DNA of 64,000 bases from Apoderus coryli (GCA_911728435.2 OU452202.1:62001-126000), one strand, 5' to 3'. Counted from the stretch's first letter, positions 25,166 through 37,870 are shown. The notes: generated from the sequence alone by a model not told the origin. Made by a program: numbers and translations.

Positions 25166-28100
25166 TTAAATTAGTAATATATAGAAAAGAAAAATAGGAA
25201 GAAATATTATAAATTGTTCATGTCTAAAAAATGACCATTTATTTTGATTGATGATAAGGGGTTTATATTTCCGAAACATGTTTCTGATGTGTTGGTAATG
25301 TGATACCAATAAATGAATTTTGTGCAGATGACGTTGTAGTTTGTGGTAACTTAGTGCATTCCATTGTGAAAATGGACTATTTTTCAATATTAATAAGGTA
25401 GTATTACTCTGATGACATTTGTATTTCTTTTGATTGTAATTTTAATATTTTATTGTATAATAAATGTTTTTTCAACATAAATAATTTTGCAGATAATTTT
25501 TGTGTTTTTGTAGTTGATATATTAGATATTATGTAAATTTTGTAGGTATTAGAAATATGAAAAATATTTACCAACTCTTCGTCGGCCCTTCTCGGCGCAT
25601 TCTGAAAAAAAAAATATATAAATAAATTTATTTATGTATGCTATGCGAGTTGTTATATTGACATAATATATAAATAAATTTTAGTTTTTGTACATTATTA
25701 ATACAATGATGGGCTACTTAAAAAGAAGTAATTTTAAAATATTGTTAATTTATAATTTTAAAATATTTAAATTAATGTCATTTGATGTAAGTGGAAAATG
25801 GGAGATAGTGGTGGATTGTTGCTAAGTAATTGAAAACTAATTAAAATTTATTAATATTATAAGTTAATATAAACTTACTTCTCTGTATTGTTGATGTTGA
25901 TTGTACTGGAAATAAAAAGTATAAATTAGGATATGTTGGAAGTAAATTTAATGACATATAATATAGGCAATGATATAGGTAAAATATAAGTATTTTTTAT
26001 TCACTTACAGGATTATGTCGGCGCCGGCGACGGTGGTTATTACGGTTATTATTTCTGGTGTTGTTCTAAAATGTACAATTTATTAAGTAATTTGAAAGGT
26101 AGAATTAGCTTTAAAATAGGTTTAAAGCAAATTTTGATTGTGTAGGTTTTTATATAGGTACTGACGAGTTTAATTTCTTTGTGTGTGTTTCAGTGTAATT
26201 GTATTGAATTATAATAGGACATTGTTAATTTAAAGAAATTATTATATTATCGGGGAGATCAATAATTAATGTTTCTTGCTGTCACAAAAATATTTATATC
26301 TAATTGTACTGACGGATAGATTTTTGTTGTGATTGAAAATATAATATTAAAAAATAATATAAAGTAATACATATTTAGTAATTACAGTCACATTAATGTT
26401 AAGTCAGTCATCTTACTGATTATTTTCGAAGCTAATTTATTTTTCTCAATGTATGTAAAACATGGTTTTTGATTACCTCATTTTATAGTAAGATTTAGTA
26501 GGCTAAGATGTTGTTAATGTATATTTTTTAAGAATGATATAGGTATTTCTTTTTTCTTATGAGTATTGAATGATTCTTATTAAGTATCGTGGTGTGTGGT
26601 GGTGTTTATAGTAATAATCATATTTTTTAAATGTGCTCTGTTAATGGTATGTAATACTGTTGGGCAATAAAGCAATTATTATTATTAAATAGAAATTAAC
26701 TCACATTTTCTGGGCGTTCCGTGGTGGTAGGCTGAAATGAAGTTGATTTAATTATTAGTAACAAAAGTAATACATATTTAGTAATTGTAGTATATATTAA
26801 ATATAAAGTAACTCACATTAGATTCTCGTTTTTTGGGAACAGGGATATGCTGAAATGGAGTTGATTTAATTATTAGTAACAAAAGTAATACATATTTAGT
26901 AATTGTAGTATATATTAAATATAAAGTAACTCACATTAGATTCTCGTTCTTTGGGAACAGGGATATGCTGAAATGGAGTTGATTTAATTATTAGTAACAA
27001 AAGTAATACATATTTAGTAATTATAGTATATATTAAATATAAAGTAACTCACATTAGTTTTTCGTTCTTTGGGAACAGGGATAGGCTGAAATGGAGTTGA
27101 TTTAATTATTAGTAACAAAAGCAATACATATTTAGTAATTACAGTATATTAAATATAAAGTAACTCACATTTTCTTCTAAATTTATGGCATCAAGTATTG
27201 GCTGAAATGGAGTAGATTTAATTATTAGTAATACATATTTAGTAATTGCAGTATATGTGGTGGAAGTTAGCATCAAACGCAGATTCAAGATTCACGTTTT
27301 TACAGTCAATCAGATAAGTAAGGAATATGTTAAAATAAATGTATTAAATATTAATATCTCACACATCAGTTCAGACTAAGTTTTTATTTTTCAACTATTA
27401 AGTTTGTTTTTAATCAAAATTTGTCAAAATCAAGCAAAATTGGACAAATAAAGAAACATTGCATTCATTTTACCGCAAAAGGATAATTATATTATTTTTA
27501 AACTAACAAATAATTTCTACCAAACCAACCTTTGTCCCACTTTTATATTTTAAGAGTAAATGTATATTCAAAGAGCAAATATGTGGTTAAAATTAATTTC
27601 CAAATTCTCTCTTGTGGCGGCCTGTAAGTGATAGTGAGCATATACTTTACATTGTCTATGTTGTTATCTAACGTATTCTGAAAATCTGACATGGTAGGTT
27701 CTATAGTTTCGTAGTGCTTAATTTTTCATCAACAGAAGGATTTTGGCTGTTATCTTAGTACGCCCCTGCGACGGTTTGTCCTTTTGTGTTATCTTTGAAT
27801 TTGGAAATTTACTTTTAACCACATATTTCCTGTTTTGTTTGAATTTAAATTTACTTATACAATATAAAAGTGGGACAAAGCTTGGATTGATAAAAATATT
27901 TTTTTTAAATAAAGAAGTGTTATGAAAAGTATAATATAAAGCACAAAGTAATTCACAGTTAAATGAAAACCCTATAAAAATGTAAGTAGTTTTAGAGATA
28001 TTTATCCTTATTATATATATTAAATAATATGTTACTTGTATGGTACATTTGAATACTTTGGTGGCGTCTATTTTTTTTTTGTGAAAATCAAATGTTAAAA

Positions 28101-28170
28101 TATTATGATACATTTAGTTAAAATACTCACTTCTATAGCTTTATCGCCTTCCATTATTCGTATTATTAAT
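25166..28170 (-). CDS. Candidate microexon gene (ten exons, all phase 0)
   Basis: I do not recognise this protein. On the minus strand, exon 1 (28170-28131) has ATG at 28154 and encodes MEGDKAIE. Internal exons are 27201-27169, 27085-27053, 26967-26935, 26849-26817, 26731-26705, 26065-26009, 25905-25879 and 25601-25572 (33, 33, 33, 33, 27, 57, 27 and 30 nt). Each is flanked by AG and GTGAGT, GTAAGT or GTAAAT and begins and ends in phase 0. Peptides in order: PILDAINLEEN, PIPVPKERKTN, HIPVPKERESN, HIPVPKKRESN, PTTTERPEN, NNTRNNNRNNHRRRRRHNP, YNQHQQYRE, NAPRRADEEL. A possible last exon, 25408-25166, continues in frame to a stop, has a hydrophobic C-terminus and is the least certain part; the whole would be 179 aa. 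No signal peptide is visible. A 5' UTR or further first exon upstream, with a donor near 28288, is possible. Aphid bicycle genes are also microexon-rich, but as I recall use other phases. Confidence 0.65.
26732..27085 (-). repeat. Tandemly duplicated exon-intron cassette, 118 bp, three units
   Basis: Exons 3, 4 and 5 of the microexon gene (33 nt each, consensus [HP]IPVPK[EK]R[EK][ST]N) lie in nearly identical 118-bp units of 33-nt exon plus 85-nt intron. The unit with exon 2 is a more diverged relative. The repeat unit itself is not a multiple of 3, but because only the 33-nt exon is kept, each added unit adds 11 residues without shifting frame. Confidence 0.8.
27525..27885. repeat. Foldback inverted repeat in the first intron of the microexon gene
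   Basis: 27525-27610 and 27775-27885 are inverted, imperfect copies (TTTGTCCCACTTTTATAT and its complement; ATATGTGGTTAAAA and its complement). The long minus-strand open frame across it is best read as a by-product of this structure, not a gene. Confidence 0.6.
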
Positions 28171-30247
28171 CTAAAAGAATAACTACTGTAAAAAAAATTA
28201 TTCTAGTTAATAATTGAAAATGTACTTACAGTTTTTTTGGCATATATTTTTAATGTGTATAAGTGAAATATTTACCTTGGTTACTTACCAAAAACAGAAA
28301 GGCATCAAGGTATCTTGAATATTTATTGAAAGAGAGAGTTATTGTGATTGGTTATTGTAATATACTTACAAAATATCGTATTGGTTAATTACCTCACTAA
28401 AATTTTGTTGTATTATAATAATTTACCTCTTCGGGTTATTTTATTTTTTTTTAATGAGTATTTAAGAAGTTTCAACAGTAGTTTTGTTTATGTATATTAA
28501 CATAATCGTTACGTTGTTAATGGTCTTTAGCAATGGGTATTTAGCTAGTTTCACGTGTAGTATATTTGTCTGGACGCCAATTAAAGGGCTGCTGCCCATA
28601 TCCATAGTGTAGTCTTCGTGTTTGATTTTTTATAGTTAACTTGGCGAGTATGATTACGAGTATATCCAATGTGAATGATTATTAAGGTTATGCTTATTTG
28701 TTTTTTTACTAATTAGATTCTTCTTCTTTTTTTCAAGTTAGGTTGCCTCTTGCGATTTAATAGCAAACAGCCAGTGTTTTATCAATTAGATTAGGGTGAC
28801 ATTTAATATTATTATTTTTCACTCATGTAATTTGCATTTTTCTATTAAATGGAATGTAAAACTGTCAAATTCATCATTGAATATACTATACTTATTCTTC
28901 TCAGTTAATTCTTGATTAATATTTTAAAAGTATTATATTTTTATAAAGACAATGACAGAAGTGTATATAACGGAAGTTATGCAATATCTTTAAACAGCGA
29001 ATTAATGGTTGTCTATATATGTAATTTATATTAGTAAGTTTCACTGAGTTGTAGATTTTTCCTCACAAATTTTTTTGACAGTTGAGAAATAAATTTGAAA
29101 ACGATTCATTGCCGAAGATAATTTTGAAATATGTTGGTTTTGCTTTTAATAGAAAATGCAAGTGAGGTGAGTGGTAGGTAATTATGTTCGAACAGCTCAG
29201 CTGAAATTTGAGTTAGGAAACGATAATGTTTTAGTTACTCATTGTTTTATAAAGCTAATGATTACACTAATTATATCGATTTTTTATTCATTTTTTTAAA
29301 TATTCAATTTTAGTTAATATTAAAAGCAAATAGTTATTGTATATGATTTGTGATGATTAAAACAGCATTGGTAGATAGATCTTATTTGTTATAGTGATAT
29401 TTTTAATATGTTGAAATTAGTATTAATATAGTATACAGGGTTTTTGAACATAATGTCAAAATTATAAATACTTTTCATTTTCATATGATTTAATTGATGT
29501 AGTTTATTTAAATTAAAAAATAATTTCAATGGTATATTTATTTGGAATAAATCAAATATTGATATTTGTTAACATTTGTTTTATTATCAATGTAGGTACA
29601 ATAACACTATCAATTTTTTTTAAATTTTAATTATGAAATATATACATTATTGAAATGAATTTTTACGGAACAATGATAAATGAATATGAAATGAACTATA
29701 AATATCTATGTATATATACATGTTTTTAATGCAAAAAAGTCTTGAGATATACATCGTTAAATTAGTTATTTCAGACGGTTGATGATTTTTAATTTTAATA
29801 AAATCGATTCGTTTAGAGAAATTTCATGTTGAGTTTTTATTTGAATTTGTTTTATATTTTAAAAATTATTTGTTATATCAACATTATTTTCATTTAAAAA
29901 GTTAATTTAAAATTGGAAAATTTATTTAAAACAAATCATTAGCCTTCTGAAATAATCAATACATTATGATGATTTATATTGTACATATATGTTGAAACTA
30001 ATATAATTAAGAAAAAAATTGGAAGTTAGATTATACTAAACAGAAATGATCTCTAATAATTAAAATATAATATTCACTACCTGGATATAATACAAAACGA
30101 AATATTAATAATAGTGTTTATGTAATTAGAACAAAATATTTCACTCAACGAATCTGTGGAAATTATTTATTTTTGCAAAGTAGTAATTTCTGGCAAAATT
30201 GGTGATCCATACATTTCTGAAAGTGTATATTAAACGTTTGCATGAGT
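28171..30247. other. AT-rich intergenic sequence
   Basis: No gene supported. It may contain the promoter and 5' exon of the microexon gene near 28171-28330 (possible donor GTAAGTAACC on the minus strand at 28288). Beyond that only simple AT-rich sequence was seen. Confidence 0.4.
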
Positions 30248-31104
30248 TTACACTGTATTCCAGATAAGAATGGAAAGCATTGGAATTTTGGAAACGGTAG
30301 GAGGTACAATATCTATTAAATTAAAGAAAAGTTGTACAATTTAAACATTTTTTAAATGCTGTTTTCGACAGTATTTGAAAAAACGATATTTTGGATTTTA
30401 GCTTTTATTTGTGACAAAATATATAAATTATGATAATCATTTTCTCATTGTTATTTTTTGAAGATAAAAAGATAGTGTTTATAAATTTTCACTATGACGT
30501 TTCGTTTTTGGAAAACCATAATCAAGTTGGTTTCTTTAAATATGGCCTAAACTATTTTATTATTAAATTTAAATGTAATGGTTTAATTATTGAAGAAAAA
30601 TGGTTTTAGTTTGACATGTAACTGACTGGACTGAATTCAAATTAGTAGGCTTTTTTTTTGTTGGTATTTAGAATTATTTAATTATTATTTGACAATTTAT
30701 TTCTGTTTTAGTACAACATTTTATTCGGTTCTTTAATTTAGCTGAAATAGTTGTTCTTTTTGAAGTTATTAAAACACGCTTTACTCAGATGAATGTTGTA
30801 TGCAAAATAAGTGCCAAACTATGGTGAATTTTCCTGTATAATGTGAAATAACAGCTAAAAATACTGAATTTTTTTTTTAAACTATTATATGTGATATACT
30901 ACTTATTTGAAAATAACTTTAAATTTAATAATAAAAAATTCAGTGCCGTATTTAACGAAATTAACATGATGATGGTTTTTAAAAAACGAAACGTCTTACT
31001 GAAAATTTGTTAATGCTATCTTATTTTTCTAAATTAGTTGATATTGTAATTCTTATAGTTTCAAAGATTTCAATGAGATTGTTCTCTTATTTTGGACACA
31101 GTAT
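30248..31104. mobile_element. Dispersed inverted-repeat element related to the 298-bp array
   Basis: The left end (ACTGTATTCCAGATAAGAAT) and right end (TCTTATTTTGGACACAGTAT) are diverged inverted copies followed by matching subterminal sequence (TTGGAA/TTCAAA, AAAGTTGTACAATT). The interior contains units homologous to the Helitron intron array (ACGAAACGTC, AATTCAGTGCCGTATTTAA). It looks like a single-copy form of the element whose interior was amplified at 10206-14025. Confidence 0.6.
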
Positions 31105-31859
31105 ATGTAAATATAAAATCAATGAAATAATTTTTACAATAACAATTAGATCATTGATTTTTTTGACTGTAATTATATTAAAAATTAATGGTATACCTTT
31201 TTTGTTGTTGGAATTGGGTTAAATTTATTCGTTACCTATACACAAATTAGGTATATAAATGGCAGCATAATCATAGAATTGTTGTGGTATTATTGTCTTA
31301 GTCATTCAATGTTTGGCATCCTAAAATTCAGAAGTATGTCAAATTGTAAATTTTTAAAATTCAATATCGTAGAAACGGTGTGATGTTTTGAAAATTTAAA
31401 TCATTGACGGTGATTGAATATTTAAAAAAAAAACAATTATTTTAACAAATTGATTGATACAGGGTAGTAATAAACTGTATGATATACTACTAAAAATAGA
31501 CATAAAACAGGTTTTTCTGCAATAATAATAAGTGTTTAGAAAAATGGGTTTATATTTGTTCTTGTAATTATTTTTTAATCATAAAATATAATTTTATGCA
31601 AAGTGAAAGGTGAAAGTAGATATTAATTTCCGGTGTAAGTGGAAGTGGCTGAAATATTATAATATCATAGAATTATACAAACTGGATTGTTTTAAGTAAA
31701 CATACTAATTTTCAAAGTAATTGTATGTTTAGTTTTGCCAAAATTTCGAATATAGCATTGATCAATACCTATGTACAATGTATTATTATACCTTATTATA
31801 AAATGTTGTTTCATTAATGTTTGTTTGGCAGCTGAAAATAATTATATGAATAAATTTTA
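31105..31859. other. AT-rich sequence without recognised features
   Basis: No coding, RNA or repeat feature could be supported here. Confidence 0.35.
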
Positions 31860-33343
31860 AGTTTTACAGAATTATTCGAGGTAATATCTTGGAATTTTAA
31901 TTGTCCATACATTTTTCAATTGTGTAGCATGCACACAGAAGAATTTTTGTATTATTTCTGTGATGATATATTGTGTTTTGTCGTGGATATCTTTTTCATT
32001 GAATATGTTTTCTGTACTGTGGGATATCTAAAAACAAATAATAATGTGAGTATGTTGTGAAAATTGAATAAATGTATTTACTTTAGAATTTTAACGCTTA
32101 ATAATAATTGGCATAGTATAATATATATACAAAATAACATGTTGTATTATCTTTATGACGACATATTTTGTATTTGGAGTCGACGACATCATCTTCATTG
32201 AATTTGCTTTGTGTGTTATGGTGTATTTCGGGAAAATTTTTTGAATATTACTAAAAAGCAATATGTCATGAATATTTTGACAAAAAATGAAGAAATCTAT
32301 TACCTTGGAATTTTAACTGTTAATTAATGTTGAAATGATGTATTATATTATTATTATGTACTATCCTTTGGAGTCCATTTTGCGAATATGTGATTGAATC
32401 AATTGAGTGAAACTAATGAATACATTTTCTTAGAACTATACAATATTATTTGTATTTGAATGTGAATTTCAAGTGTTGATTATAATTGTATTTAGAATCC
32501 TTTTTTACAGTATAATAAAATTTAAAACTAACTCAAATGTGACAGAATAATTTAATTAACAAATATTGAAAATTTAGAAGTTATGTGCAAGTTAAAAATA
32601 GTTTTACAAATATATAGATATTTTTTTATTAACTTTTTTGCATTTTAATTAATTCATTATTGAAATATAAGAACAAAATAAAAATTATAATTCTGTGGTT
32701 GGATGGCAACATTATTGAAGTGTTGAATTTTTGGTAATTTGTAGCGTCAAAACAATTATACAATAGAAATAAATATTTGAAATAATTATGCTTGGAATAT
32801 AATATTGAAGTATAAAAGTACTTCCATATGGTATTATTTTTTTGATTTAATTTTTTTAAAACAAATAATTTTCATTGGCAATGTCATTCAACCATAGAAT
32901 AATAATTTTGAATTTCATAATAATAATATAAAGTAATTATCTGAGGAGGATATAATGAAATAGCACAACTCGATAATGACAACATAATGTATGTTAACCA
33001 ATAGAGGTCCATATTAATGATCAACTCAATATTGGTATCAAAATGTCAATATGTCAAAAGAGGCGCTTATTGTTATTATTATTATATTTTTTGTTAATAT
33101 GAGATTTTTAGAAAAACCTTAATTATTAGAAGAAAATTATCTGAGGAGAATACAAAGCAATAGCACTACTCGATAATGACAACATAATGTATGTTAACCA
33201 ATAGAGGTCCATATTAATGATCCACTCAATATTGGTATCAAAATGTCAGTATGTCAAAAGAGGCGCTTAAATTTTTTTGTTAATAAGAGATTTTAGAAAT
33301 ATCTCAATTATTAACAATTTTAAGATATTCTCAACTCAGATTT
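31860..33343 (+). repeat. Large direct repeat, copy 2, ending at the assembly gap
   Basis: It matches 1-1345 in the same orientation, including the internal tandem blocks and a copy of the 184-bp MITE (32686-32904). The match runs up to the last base before the N tract (CTCAACTCAGATTT), at a point equivalent to about 250 bp before the Helitron stop codon in copy 1. Confidence 0.8.
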
Positions 33344-33443
33344 NNNNNNNNNNNNNNNNNNNNNNNNNNNNNNNNNNNNNNNNNNNNNNNNNNNNNNNNN
33401 NNNNNNNNNNNNNNNNNNNNNNNNNNNNNNNNNNNNNNNNNNN
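33344..33443. other. Assembly gap, 100 N
   Basis: Exactly 100 unknown bases, the conventional placeholder for a gap of unknown size. Sequence on either side is unrelated. Confidence 0.98.
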
Positions 33444-34237
33444 GGTACGTACCTAGGAACATAAACAAATCTAGCTGAAATACCTTTAAATAAACATAAA
33501 AAGTATTGTATTTTAAACTACTTACGTAAAAAAGCTTGTATAGCCTTTTCAAGTGTTTGTTTACGTACGTGGAATATGTTTAACCTAGCATACATCAAAA
33601 ATCGAATTTTGGCTAGTTTGGCTTGGTATTAATAGAATATAATTACCGTGTACAATTACCAATATTAGTATGGATTTTATTATGTTTTTTCTATTTTCAA
33701 ACAAATTAAAAGGATTTATATTTTATTTCAAAATGCCACTTGTTATAATTGTCATACAGCAAATTTTAGCTCTTTAGTTCCTTGGTTGTCAGATTTATTT
33801 TGTCCTAGCATATAAAATATGTAATATATTTATATGGGAGAATATTTTCGTAAAAGTAGATTTGAAACTAAAGTTTTCGTGAAAGAAAATTGAAAATAAA
33901 GATTGGCTAATTTAAGTTTGTGGTTAATTAACTTGTGTTGGGTATGTAATTGAATTGGGATTGATTGATTTTGGTATTTAGATTGAATAAAGTGTGGCAA
34001 CCGCGATTTTCGCAATTTTTCTAGGTTGTTGTCACATTTTGAATGAATTGCATGGAATGACATAAATAATATGGATGTTTTTCAACAACGAAATTATTTT
34101 AGTTAAGGTAAAATAAAATAAACTTGGGGAAATTAAGATTATATTTAATTAACCATCTGGGGGTGTGTCGGATCTAAATAGGTGTCAGTTTAATTAAGCT
34201 ATTGCGCGAATAATAAGTACGAGCTGTAGGATAGAGA
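33444..34237. other. AT-rich sequence without recognised features
   Basis: Short open frames exist but have no recognisable domain or splice structure. Confidence 0.35.
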
Positions 34238-34702
34238 TAATTTGAAAGACATTCTGGCAGCCTTGCATTGTAAGTTGGTATGTTGTTTAAGCGAGTAGAT
34301 TCCATAATCAAATCTGTTTTCTTTTCTATTGACTTTACTTTAATGAAAAATGTGACGAGAGAAGATGAGCCTCACTAAAAGTAGCCTACCGCCTATTCTC
34401 AATATTTAACTGTATGCTAAAACACATGGCATATTTTACACTTGTTTTGATTGTCAGAAATCCGTGCCCAACTTTATCCTGTTTTCGTTCAAGAGTGAAT
34501 AAGGGCACAAAATTTATAATTCTTGATGTTTCCCTTCAAAGGAGCCTCACCAAAAGTAGCCTACCGCCTATTCTCAACTGTTTGTAAAAACACATGACAT
34601 ATTTTACAATTATTTTTCTTCGAAGGAGATACGTACGAACTTTTACTCGTTTTCGTTGAAGATTAGAGTGAATAAGGACTCTCACAATTTATATTTCTTG
34701 AC

Positions 34703-35200
34703 AAGAAATCCCTTTGGGAATTCCCAGTCGTTTTGTGGTACTCTTATCTATGATAAAAGTCATTGAGGGTTATAAAAAAAAAATCGTAATTTTTTTTTTG
34801 TATTTTTTTATTTTTTTTTTTTATTAATTTTTTTTAATTTTTCTTTTAATTTTTTTTTATAATTTTTTGTTACTAATTTTTTTTTTCAATTTTTTTTATT
34901 AATTTTTTTTTTGAATTTTATTTTTAATTTTTTTAATTTTTTTTTTTAATTTTTGAATTTGAATTAAAAAAATTAAAAAAAAAAAACAAAAGTATTGCCA
35001 CAGCTGGGATTCGAACCCTTAACCTTTCGCATGCGACGCGAACGCCCTACCAATGACGCCACAGAAACCTGATAACAAATATTGTATTTTAATTGTAATA
35101 ATATAGGTTCGAACTACCTAACTGGTGAAATTTAAATGGGAACAATACACATACACCCTGTATAAAAATTTTATGATCCCATTCTAACTGAAAATACTGT
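34703..35200 (-). mobile_element. Hairpin-ended dispersed element carrying a tRNA-like segment
   Basis: One end is ACAAGAAATCCCTTTGGGAA followed by TTCCCAGTCGTTTTGTGGTA. Next come GTCATTGAGGGTTATAA, an A/T homopolymer-rich tract (34770-34990) and a tRNA-like segment (34995-35064). Related copies lie near 19090-19480, 23697-24140, 36380-36756 and 39010-39308. Sequence diverges just outside ACAAG in the independent copies, so this is a true end. A tRNA-derived SINE or a Helentron-related non-autonomous element are both possible. Confidence 0.6.
34995..35064 (-). pseudogene. tRNA-Ala-like sequence (CGC anticodon), probably element-embedded
   Basis: On the minus strand there is a box-A-like TGGCGTCATTGGTAGGGCG, an anticodon stem TTCGC/GCGAA around a loop with CGC in the anticodon position, and a canonical box B GGTTCGAATCC. 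The acceptor arms do not pair convincingly, so a functional tRNA is unlikely. It is embedded in the hairpin-ended element. Confidence 0.55.
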
Positions 35201-35809
35201 GAAACTTAAAAAGATAAATTGAAAGACATTCTGGCAGCAAAGCATTGTAAGTTGGTATGTTGTTTAAGCGAGTAGATTCCATAAGAACAACACACAAATC
35301 TCTTTTCTTTTCTACTGACATTACTTTAATGAAAACTGTGACGATTTGAAAACTATTTTAAAAATGTTTCGCTTCAAAGGAGCCTCACCAAAATTAGCCT
35401 ACCGCACATTCTCAATATTTAACTGTATGTAAAAACACATGACATATTTTACAATTGTTTTTCTTCGGAGGAGATACGTACGAATTTTTACTCGTTTTCG
35501 TTGAAGATTAGAGTGAATAAGGGCTTACACACTTTATATTTATTGATTTAGGTCTACAAAAACGAAATTAGAGAGTGAGTGAGAGTTGAATAACTTTTTC
35601 TACAACGAAAATAAAGAAAACAACAGTACAAAACTGCAAAAAAAGCTACTACTAAATCAATAAATTTACCTTTTTGCAACATCCACACATACAATAAAAG
35701 CATTTTGATTTATACTAGGAACTGTTCTAAACACGGGAGTGCACTTTTACGGTATGGTACGGCCCTTTATTAGATTTTTAATTGTAAACTAAAAATGTTG
35801 GAAAATCTT

Positions 35810-36260
35810 CGAGACGTTGTACATCTGACTTAGGTTATTGAAAAATATATGATCACATCCATCCATCTGACGGCTCTCACTTTAGGTTATTCAGTAAAAT
35901 TATTTCAAATACACAATGGCACCTTCTAAATTTACTACAACTATTTTTAATAACCATTTTATAACAATAAAATTTTCAACATGTTGATAGGTATTGATAT
36001 TAAACATGAAAATAATGCCGAAAACTGTTAGGCTATTAATGTAAACAAAGAAACTATTTTACACAAGCAATTTGTCTGTGGGGTTAGAAAAAACATCTTA
36101 CCAAAACCAAATTATGACGTGAAACTAGAAGTGTCAACTAAACTAAAATAAGTGACACTAACGTTAGAAAAAAATATTACCAAATTATGAAAAACCAACG
36201 AACCAAAATAGAAGATACGGTAGTCCTAAACATAACGTCCACCACTATTAAGGTAAACGT
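35810..36260 (+). repeat. Short diverged copy of a locally triplicated segment
   Basis: It shares ATCCATCCATCTGACGGCT, ACACAATG(A/G)CA(A/C)CTTCTAAA and CATGTTGATAG with 36770-37870 and 39660-41055. Its end (CACTAACGTTAGAAAAAAAT) recurs near 38690. No coding content. Confidence 0.65.
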
Positions 36261-36379
36261 TATTTTATAGTTTTAATCTGGCTTTGCGCTAAGTATTTCT
36301 CAGATTATAACACGCAGCATGTACAGGGTGATACAACAAAACATTAATTAGCCCACATTTAAGAAATTTTAGATGTATA

Positions 36380-36756
36380 GAAATTTATATACGGGGTGAA
36401 TCCAAAATGTATTTCTTTATTTTGTTAAGGACAAAAAAATAATATTTTGAATAATTTTTTGATTTTTTTAGATTTCAATTCAAGATTTCTTTGAAAGTTA
36501 AACTATAAGCTCCTAGAGATTATCTATGGGAAACTCAAAAATGTATTTCTTTATTTTCAGTATTTTTAGGTACGGTTTTTAATTTTTTTTTTTGAAATTT
36601 TGTTTTTGGAAATATTTTTTTTTTTTTATTTTTTTTTCCTAAAAATTTTTATAAATTTTTTTTTTCTGTTTTTTTTTTTTATAACCCTCAATGACTTTTT
36701 TCATAGATAAAACTACCACAAAACGACTGGGAAATCCCGCAAGGGATTTCTTGTTA
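36380..36756 (-). mobile_element. Hairpin-ended dispersed element, minus-oriented copy
   Basis: It ends with AACGACTGGGAAATCCCGCA then AGGGATTTCTTGT, the inverse of the end at 34703. Inside are the T-rich tract and a single copy of the 132-bp-type unit in inverse orientation (AAAGTTAAACTATAAGCTCC). It lacks the tRNA-like segment. Confidence 0.65.
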
Positions 36757-36769
36757 GTCCTTCTAAAAT

Positions 36770-37870
36770 CTATAGTGCTGTCTTTGTCGTGGAAAATCTG
36801 TAAAAAAAGGCCGAATTTAAATCCACCATAACTAAAGTTACGCCGTCACAAGTAACCACAGTACAGTCTAAATGGCAATTTTATTTTCGAAACTTTTAAA
36901 TAGGCTACTTTTCAACTGTGATTTAATGCCGTCACACTATTTTATTAATTAATTTAATTACATCTACACAGTTAATTTAAGTGTGCGACGCAGAGGAAGA
37001 TATCAACTATTTTTCTTGGGCTATTCACAAACATATGATCACATCCATCCATCTGACGGCTTTCATGACACTGTCACTTTAGGTTATTATCACTTTTACA
37101 GTAAAATTACTTTAAATACACAATGACAACTTCTAAATTTACTACAACTATATCGAATAACCATTTTATAACACTACAATATACAACATGTTGATAGAAG
37201 TTGATCTTAAACATAACTTTTAGACTATTAATGTAAACCAAGAAAATAATAAACTATTTGACACAAGCAATTTCGTATATCTTTAGTCACAAATTATTAA
37301 TTCATTATCAAAAAATAACGTACCCATTCGTAATTTCCAGTCAAAACTGATGCTTACTTATCTAAAAAATAATGCAAATACATTGAACTGCACCACCAAA
37401 AAAAATAGAAGTTTTCCATAGTGTCAAATTATAACATAAATCCATCTGTCATAATAATTAACATGTACTATACTGTCTATAGTAAAACAACGTCAATACA
37501 ATAATTTCCAAAAATATGCAAAAATATTACTGCAAAAGACAGAATGGAAATTGAAAACGAATATATACCGTAAGGTAAGTGTACAATCATATAAAATAGG
37601 GTTCTCACCGTACACTTTCATGAAATTATTTGTTGACATGCCGCAACGACTTAACTTACCATTATTTGTAGGAAAAACTCAAAATACGATACCAAGACAA
37701 AGAGGATACAGAAAATAAATAACATGGCTCATTTTCCACAGTAGTTTTACAACATATCTGCAAACATAGGGGTCATAACAGGAGAGGTTTTAGTTCATGT
37801 GTTACGAATAAAACTATGAATCTTTCACCTACATGGTAGGTAAAATATTTACAACATATTATCACAATTA
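36770..37870 (+). repeat. Locally duplicated segment, copy A
   Basis: It aligns with 39660-41055, including TGTGCGACGCAGAGG/TGTGCAACGCAGAGG, GGAAATTGAAAACGAATATA/GGAAATTGAAAAAGAATATA and CAACGACTTAACTTACCATT. Copy B has extra sequence. No protein-coding gene recognised. Confidence 0.75.

Larger units (their letters stand above)
34238..35550 (+). repeat. Direct repeat pair interrupted by a hairpin-ended element
   Basis: 34238-34700 and 35216-35550 are diverged direct copies (shared GAAAGACATTCTGGCAGC, TTGTTTAAGCGAGTAGATTC, GTAGCCTACCGCCTATTCTC). Within the first copy the AGCCTACCGCCTATTCTC block occurs twice. A hairpin-ended element with a tRNA-like part (34703-35200) lies between the copies. 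Confidence 0.7.

Noticed and set aside
27718..28113. 131-residue minus-strand open frame in the microexon gene's first intron
   Set aside because: It spans a foldback repeat, has AT-driven composition and no domain; it also conflicts with the splice model.
34995..35064. Functional tRNA-Ala gene
   Set aside because: Box A, box B and the anticodon arm look right, but the acceptor arms do not pair and it is embedded in a dispersed element.
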